Shown: positions 16,518 to 20,039 of the stretch, piece after piece
Numbering within the stretch: the stretch's first letter is position 1
Layout: every line of letters starts with the position of its first letter
Source: Chara braunii
Lineage: Eukaryota > Streptophyta > Charophyceae > Charales > Characeae
NCBI GenBank assembly: GCA_003427395.1
Contig: BFEA01000639.1
Span: forward strand, 504,660 to 524,698
Length of the DNA stretch: 20,039 nucleotides
Reading direction: 5' to 3'
Notes under the pieces: model-generated
Seen by the model: only the letters and a program-made list of their open reading frames with translations
What the model was told of the DNA's origin: nothing
Databases searched by the model: none
Made by a program: the position numbers and the translations under genes

Positions 16518-17644
16518 AGTGCCTCGCACTCTTGCTCCAAGGCATCCTGGCAGCTCCGCGGCTGACCTCCATACCAACCTTCATACCTAACAGGATCTCG
16601 ACACCAGAGGAGCCGTTCTCCCCTCAAGCCTTTTGCTTGAAAGGGGGGGCTCCTTTCTCACCATCCAAAGGTCGTGCCCTGGACTTTCATGATTCTCCAT
16701 CTCGAATGCCTCCGTCAATAGGAGAAGCTTGGAAGATGGAGCGGCGCATCTGGATGCAGTGGGAGAGCGTGCCGCTGCGGTGGCAGCCCTTCGGCATGCC
16801 CAAGGGCTTCAGTTCTACACATCTTGTTCGCATCTAGGCATAGTTTAGGTTAGCTTCGGTAGTTCAGCAGGTCATTCTTTCGCACATCGAGTCGAGTGAT
16901 TGCCTCAATGCAGAGGTACTCCATTGAAACTACCTGTCTGTCTCTCGTTCATCCTATGTGCATTTACTTCATGTTCCCTTTGTGATCCCTTCCTTTTCTC
17001 AGCTAATTCTATTCCTTCTCTGGGCTTAATTTCGATCTCGACTCTTTTGCTCGTATTTTGGGGTAGGATTGTTCCCGTTTTTTTTTTTTATTATTATTAG
17101 TATTATTATTTTTTTTTAAAGGACATAAGACATGAGTGACATACAACAAATTGAAAGCAAAAAATCCAAACCGAAACCACCGACTAGCAAACTTCCCACG
17201 CAACAATTGGAAAAAAAACAGAGTCCCCGTGATCAGTCCTCGGATTTTTCCCTTGCTATAAGTCATTGTTGTCTAAAACTTTAGCTCTCACTGAACCTGG
17301 TTGTATCTGTGGCCATATTCAGTTAAAAAGTTGAGAACATACTCTCCGTTTTTTAGCCGTTTCCTAGGCTAGTCTGTCGTATTTTAGTCTTCTGCATTTC
17401 TTTCATCTCTTAGTTGTCTCTTGATTCCTTTGAGAAGTAAAATTCTTACTGTCTCTGTTCTGGCGTGGGGGTTGCTCTTAGTGTGTCGTTGTTAGAAACA
17501 CGTATTGCTGAAGGATCTTAGAATTGAGAGACAGGGATATCATAATGTTTATCCGCGATGTATGGGAGTAATTTGTGATTTCTTCTCCTGGTCTGTTTTA
17601 GGTATTTTTTGCCTTGGGGTAACTGCTACGGCGCAGTCACGAAA

Positions 17645-17723
17645 GCAGTTTGTAATTGCATTTGAAACTGCGTTTTAGCAGTTTAGTCAGGGCCCGAGTT
17701 TCAATTGCAGTTGAAACTCGGGC
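17645..17723. repeat. Two related palindromes
   Basis: At 17692-17723 a perfect 13-bp inverted repeat (GCCCGAGTTTCAA / TTGAAACTCGGGC) surrounds the 6-nt loop TTGCAG. At 17645-17671 a related imperfect palindrome has 7-bp arms (GCAGTTT / AAACTGC) around an AATTGCATTTG-containing centre. Both share an AGTTT...AATTGCA...TTGAAACT core, so they look like duplicated and diverged copies. They may be part of a MITE, a recombination site or a structured RNA; nothing visible decides. Confidence 0.8.
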
Positions 17724-18032
17724 TGCCTTTAGGTAGCATTTCAATCAGGCCCTCGTCCATCCACAAACAGCAGATTAAAAAAAAAAAAAAAAAAAAAGGC
17801 AAAAAAGCATCCCTTATGCTGCAATTGCGGTCCGATACAGGATGCTACAGTACTTGTCTGGAACTGAGTGAAACGAGGCAGTGGCAGTTAGCTGCCTCGC
17901 GTGGAATCCGCCCTGCCTGGCTGGCAGGGCGCTAGAATGGACCTAACAACAAAAGGAAAACAAAGAAAACGACATGTCTCACAGTCCTCACATACTGGCC
18001 AGATACATTCCTCAAAGCACTGGTGTAACTTC
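17724..18032. other. Gene-free stretch with a poly-A and two hairpins
   Basis: No gene recognised. It holds a poly-A run (17777-17797) and a pair of strong hairpins at 17875-17931. Confidence 0.6.
17875..17931. repeat. Pair of adjacent hairpins
   Basis: The first (17875-17898) has arms GAGGCAG / CTGCCTC. The second (17909-17931) has perfect 9-bp arms CGCCCTGCC / GGCAGGGCG around TGGCT. No T-run follows either one. Their role is unknown. Confidence 0.8.
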
Positions 18033-18110
18033 TTTTTTTTTTTTTTTTTTTTTTTATCGGGAACCTGGCCCGGTGTCCCTTATATTACAAAGCCAGGAAA
18101 CCGGCCTGGC
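18033..18110 (-). mobile_element. Fragment of the LINE-A-type hairpin 3' UTR with poly-A
   Basis: On the minus strand a hairpin of the LINE-A style (18110-18092: arms GCCAGG / CCTGGC, loop of seven) is followed by a second, shorter one (18072-18058) and then a run of 23 A (18055-18033). Both hairpins are followed on the plus strand by the GTCCC/ATCCC signature of the array. This fits a short, 5'-truncated retroposed 3' end of the LINE-A/LINE-C lineage. Upstream on its strand (18111-18200) nothing clearly LINE-like was seen. Confidence 0.6.
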
Positions 18111-18478
18111 ATCCCTTACAAGAGTCCGTCAGTCCAATTTCAAGACGAGACATGACCGGTCAAGCCCAAAAACTAGACTGTGGTCATCATGATGTTATGC
18201 TCAAACAGCAGGAAAAGGAAAACCAGAAAATAGAAAAAGACCAGCATTAAGCTACAGGTATGATACAGTTGCAGTCCTAAGCTTAATCTGTCACCTACAC
18301 GACAGAATGCCAAAGGAAAACAAGAGATTTGAAGCAAGCCTATGTGTCACCGGTAGTGTCTGCCCACAGTTAACTTCCACCTAGTACCTGGATTCATAGT
18401 TCCTCTTTTCTTTTCTTTTTTCTCTCTCTTTTTCTTTGCTTTTCTTTTTTTTTTCTCTTTTTCTTTCCTTTTCCTTCT
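18111..18478. other. Gene-free stretch ending in a pyrimidine tract
   Basis: No gene recognised. From about 18400 to 18478 the plus strand is almost purely T and C, immediately before the first LINE-C-like coding sequence. It may mark the 5' junction of the LINE-C insertion. Confidence 0.6.
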
Positions 18479-18489
18479 TTGACCCCCAT

Positions 18490-19528
18490 CCCTGCACTGT
18501 TTTGGAAACTGGTTGGTTTTCAACAGAATGGTAAACGCGAATTTCAGCGTTGGGTTGGTGTTAGACCCAACAAGCCATGCAACTTGGTACAGTTGGAGAG
18601 CCCTATTCACCCTCCTCTTTCTGCTAACTTGGCCCACGTTCGGGTCTGGGAAATTTGCGACGAAGAAGGTAGCAGGTACTGGGATTGTAACGTCTTCTTC
18701 GATTCTTTGCCCATGGTACGACGGCCATTGCAGATCTGAAGGTTGACCCCAAGATGTGGGGCTGGAATGGGCAAGGCCCTGGTGGGGAGGACGAAGTCTT
18801 ACCACTCATCTGTTATACGACCAATCAGGGTTACAGTTCTTTAAGACCTCAACGTTCACCAACAGAGGTGGCTGTGAAAAGATGGAAGCAGGTGCTCAAT
18901 GTCGATAACCAAAGGATGGAGAAAGCTCTCAGGCGTTGTTGGAAACAGCTGGCATCAGCACCAAAGTATCGACTGGCAGCGAACCTTTGGCTCTTGTCTC
19001 TATTAGTTACCCCCTCTGCGGTTAACTTAGTCCAAAGGGGGGGGGCATTGAGGTTGAGCTGACCTGTGGAAGATGCGGATGGGCCTTTTGAATCCACTGC
19101 TCACTTGTGGGTACCATCGCCCTGCATCTCGTCGAATATGGGAATGGTGGCGGGCTTTCTGGGAGGAAGTTTCTGATAAGAAGTTAATCTGGGACTGCGA
19201 ATGGGTGCTTTCGGGTGGGGTTCCTGATGCGCTGGACCTTGACAAAGGCTGGGGATACATAGCTCAAGCAGCCCGATCAGTTGGCTGTGCTGTGATTTGG
19301 AAAGAAAGGAACATGCGAATTTTTGAGAACAGGGAAATGTCCAACAAGGAGATTCAAATGTTGTTTAAAACCTCACTCCGCCGCCTGATTCAGGCGGATT
19401 GGAGGAGGAAGAGTCCGGGTGGGCCGACAAGATGGTTTGGAAAAACCTGGGAATTGGGGGGTATGCTGGCAAAGTTGGAAGGTGCCACTGGGAAGTTAGT
19501 CATGGCGAAATGGTTTCGGGATAGATAG
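18490..19528 (+). pseudogene. LINE-C ORF2, C-terminal part, frameshifted
   Basis: The first part (to about 18740) reads in two frames. PTFGSGK is in one and VWEICDEEGSRYWDC in another, which together resemble LINE-A WVVDEDEQGFFWK. The next frame (18754-19062) carries VKRWKQVLNVDNQ...LRRCWKQLASAPKYRLAANLWL, aligning with LINE-B LFKLWKALEKIPSQKQASLQWL. The zinc finger region begins CGRCGWAF (from 19064) but shifts frame before ESTAHLW and again before SRRIWEWWRAFW. The last frame (19073-19528) ends with SLRRLIQADWRRK and FGKTW...KWFRDR and a TAG stop, matching the LINE ORF2 end. At least three frameshifts make it non-functional and more decayed than LINE-A. Confidence 0.75.
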
Positions 19529-20030
19529 ACGGAGAGTGAACCTGACTGCTCAGTTCTAGCTTCCGCAGGAGGAAGGCGGGGGTTGCAAGGAGGGAGCATT
19601 GGACACAACCTTCCCGGTCCGGGTTGGTCCGGTCTGCCGTATTAGGCATGAGTTGGTTCCTATTTAGGATATCACATCTTATCATTGTTAGGGTTTTGTG
19701 TTTAGATTTTGATAGATATACAACACATACATCACATACACTTCACACATATGTTACATACACCATATGTATCACAGCTTTGTTAGGGTTTCGTGGATCT
19801 GCATAGGGGTGCTGGGCACGATTTCCAGCACATACATTCACATCACGGTACAGGGATGTTGGACCTGATTTCCAGCAGATACATTCTCATCATAGTACAC
19901 GGACGCTGGAGCCGTTTTACAGCAGGTGTAGCTCCCCACCAATAGATGGAGCCTTCGACGCCAGGGCCTACTTACCAGGGATGTTCTTATCACCTCGTTA
20001 AGTAGGTTTCCCGTATAACGAAGTTTCTTT
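19529..20030 (+). other. LINE-C 3' UTR
   Basis: It starts after the ORF2 stop. A CA-rich patch (ACATACA/ACACATA words) lies at about 19720-19775, then the three hairpins (19809-19923), the block shared with LINE-A to 19951, and about 80 further bases before the terminal A run. Confidence 0.7.
19809..19951 (+). repeat. Hairpin array and shared terminal block of LINE-C 3' UTR
   Basis: Three hairpins lie at 19809-19831 (arms GTGCTGG / CCAGCAC), 19858-19876 (GTTGG / CCAGC, allowing one G-T pair) and 19905-19923 (GCTG / CAGC), with loops like CACGATTT or GCCGTTTT. They are followed by the block 19920-19951, which matches the complement of 2141-2172 at 31 of 32 positions. Relative to its LINE the array has the same orientation as in LINE-A, so it belongs to the element. 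Confidence 0.88.
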
Positions 20031-20039
20031 AAAAAAAAA

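Larger units (their letters stand above)
16294..17640. other. Gene-free stretch with short tandem repeats
   Basis: No gene recognised. An open frame at 16508-16837 (109 codons) has partly GC-rich, protein-like composition near its end (EAWKMERRIWMQWE...PFGMPKGF), but no family was recognised and its start lies inside a tandem repeat. A (TTA)n-like patch with T runs lies at about 17080-17118. The rest is unremarkable. Confidence 0.5.
18490..20039 (+). mobile_element. LINE-C: 5'-truncated L1-type retrotransposon fragment
   Basis: It contains only the C-terminal part of ORF2, a 3' UTR of about 500 bases with three hairpins and the 32-nt block shared with LINE-A, and A residues at the window end (20031-20039), probably the start of the tail. 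The shared 3' UTR places it with LINE-A rather than LINE-B. The left boundary is approximate: similarity fades near the pyrimidine tract. No target site duplication can be assessed because the right flank is outside the window. Confidence 0.8.

Noticed and set aside
16508-16837. Confident host gene
   Set aside because: No recognisable domain, unclear start, and no clear splice signals.
2141-19951. Inverted copies of one 32-nt block near both ends of the window, as if a 17.8-kb composite transposon
   Set aside because: Each copy sits at the 3' end of its own LINE in the same relative orientation. The inversion simply reflects the two LINEs pointing in opposite directions.

Overview
The window looks like repeat-dominated nuclear DNA of a eukaryote, most likely of the plant/green-algal lineage. 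The evidence is LINE retrotransposons of the plant L1 type (ORF1 with a DUF4283-like region and zinc knuckle, ORF2 with endonuclease, reverse transcriptase and a zf-RVT-type zinc finger), many A/T homopolymers and microsatellites, and no recognisable intact host gene. A charophyte-type genome is a guess; the sequence alone does not fix the species.

Layout. 1-2102: gene-free DNA with a (GT)n(GA)n microsatellite, about ten poly-A/poly-T tracts, a C-rich tract and a foldback MITE-like element (1237-1392) beside a diverged relative. 2103 to about 9553, minus strand: LINE-A, nearly complete, about 7.4 kb. It has ORF1 (9478-7209), ORF2 (7216-2936), and a long 3' UTR ending in an A-rich tail. That 3' UTR holds an array of about ten 19-20 nt hairpins (2141-2609). 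9554-11325: no gene recognised; a (TC)n tract and a poly-A. 11446-16282, plus strand: LINE-B, truncated at its 5' end inside ORF1, with a 42-nt poly(A) tail and an 11-14 bp target site duplication. 16300-18480: gene-free, with short tandem repeats, several perfect hairpins and a scrap of the hairpin repeat next to a poly-T tract. About 18490-20039, plus strand: LINE-C, a 5'-truncated, frameshifted C-terminal ORF2 piece whose 3' UTR carries the same hairpins and the same 32-nt terminal block as LINE-A.

All three LINEs are dead copies, but gently damaged. LINE-A ORF2 is one reading frame of about 1,427 codons broken only by four nonsense codons, each explainable by one C-to-T or G-to-A change. 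LINE-A and LINE-B share an ORF1/ORF2 overlap (8 and 17 nt), which suggests translational coupling, and a conserved C-terminal ORF1 domain.

The most unusual signal is the 3'-UTR hairpin array. Its units keep complementary arms while the arm sequence changes (compensatory substitutions) around a fairly constant loop. It lies in the same relative orientation in LINE-A and LINE-C and is partly organised as a 136-bp higher-order repeat. This looks like a structured RNA (or DNA) module of one LINE lineage and is the best candidate for something undescribed.
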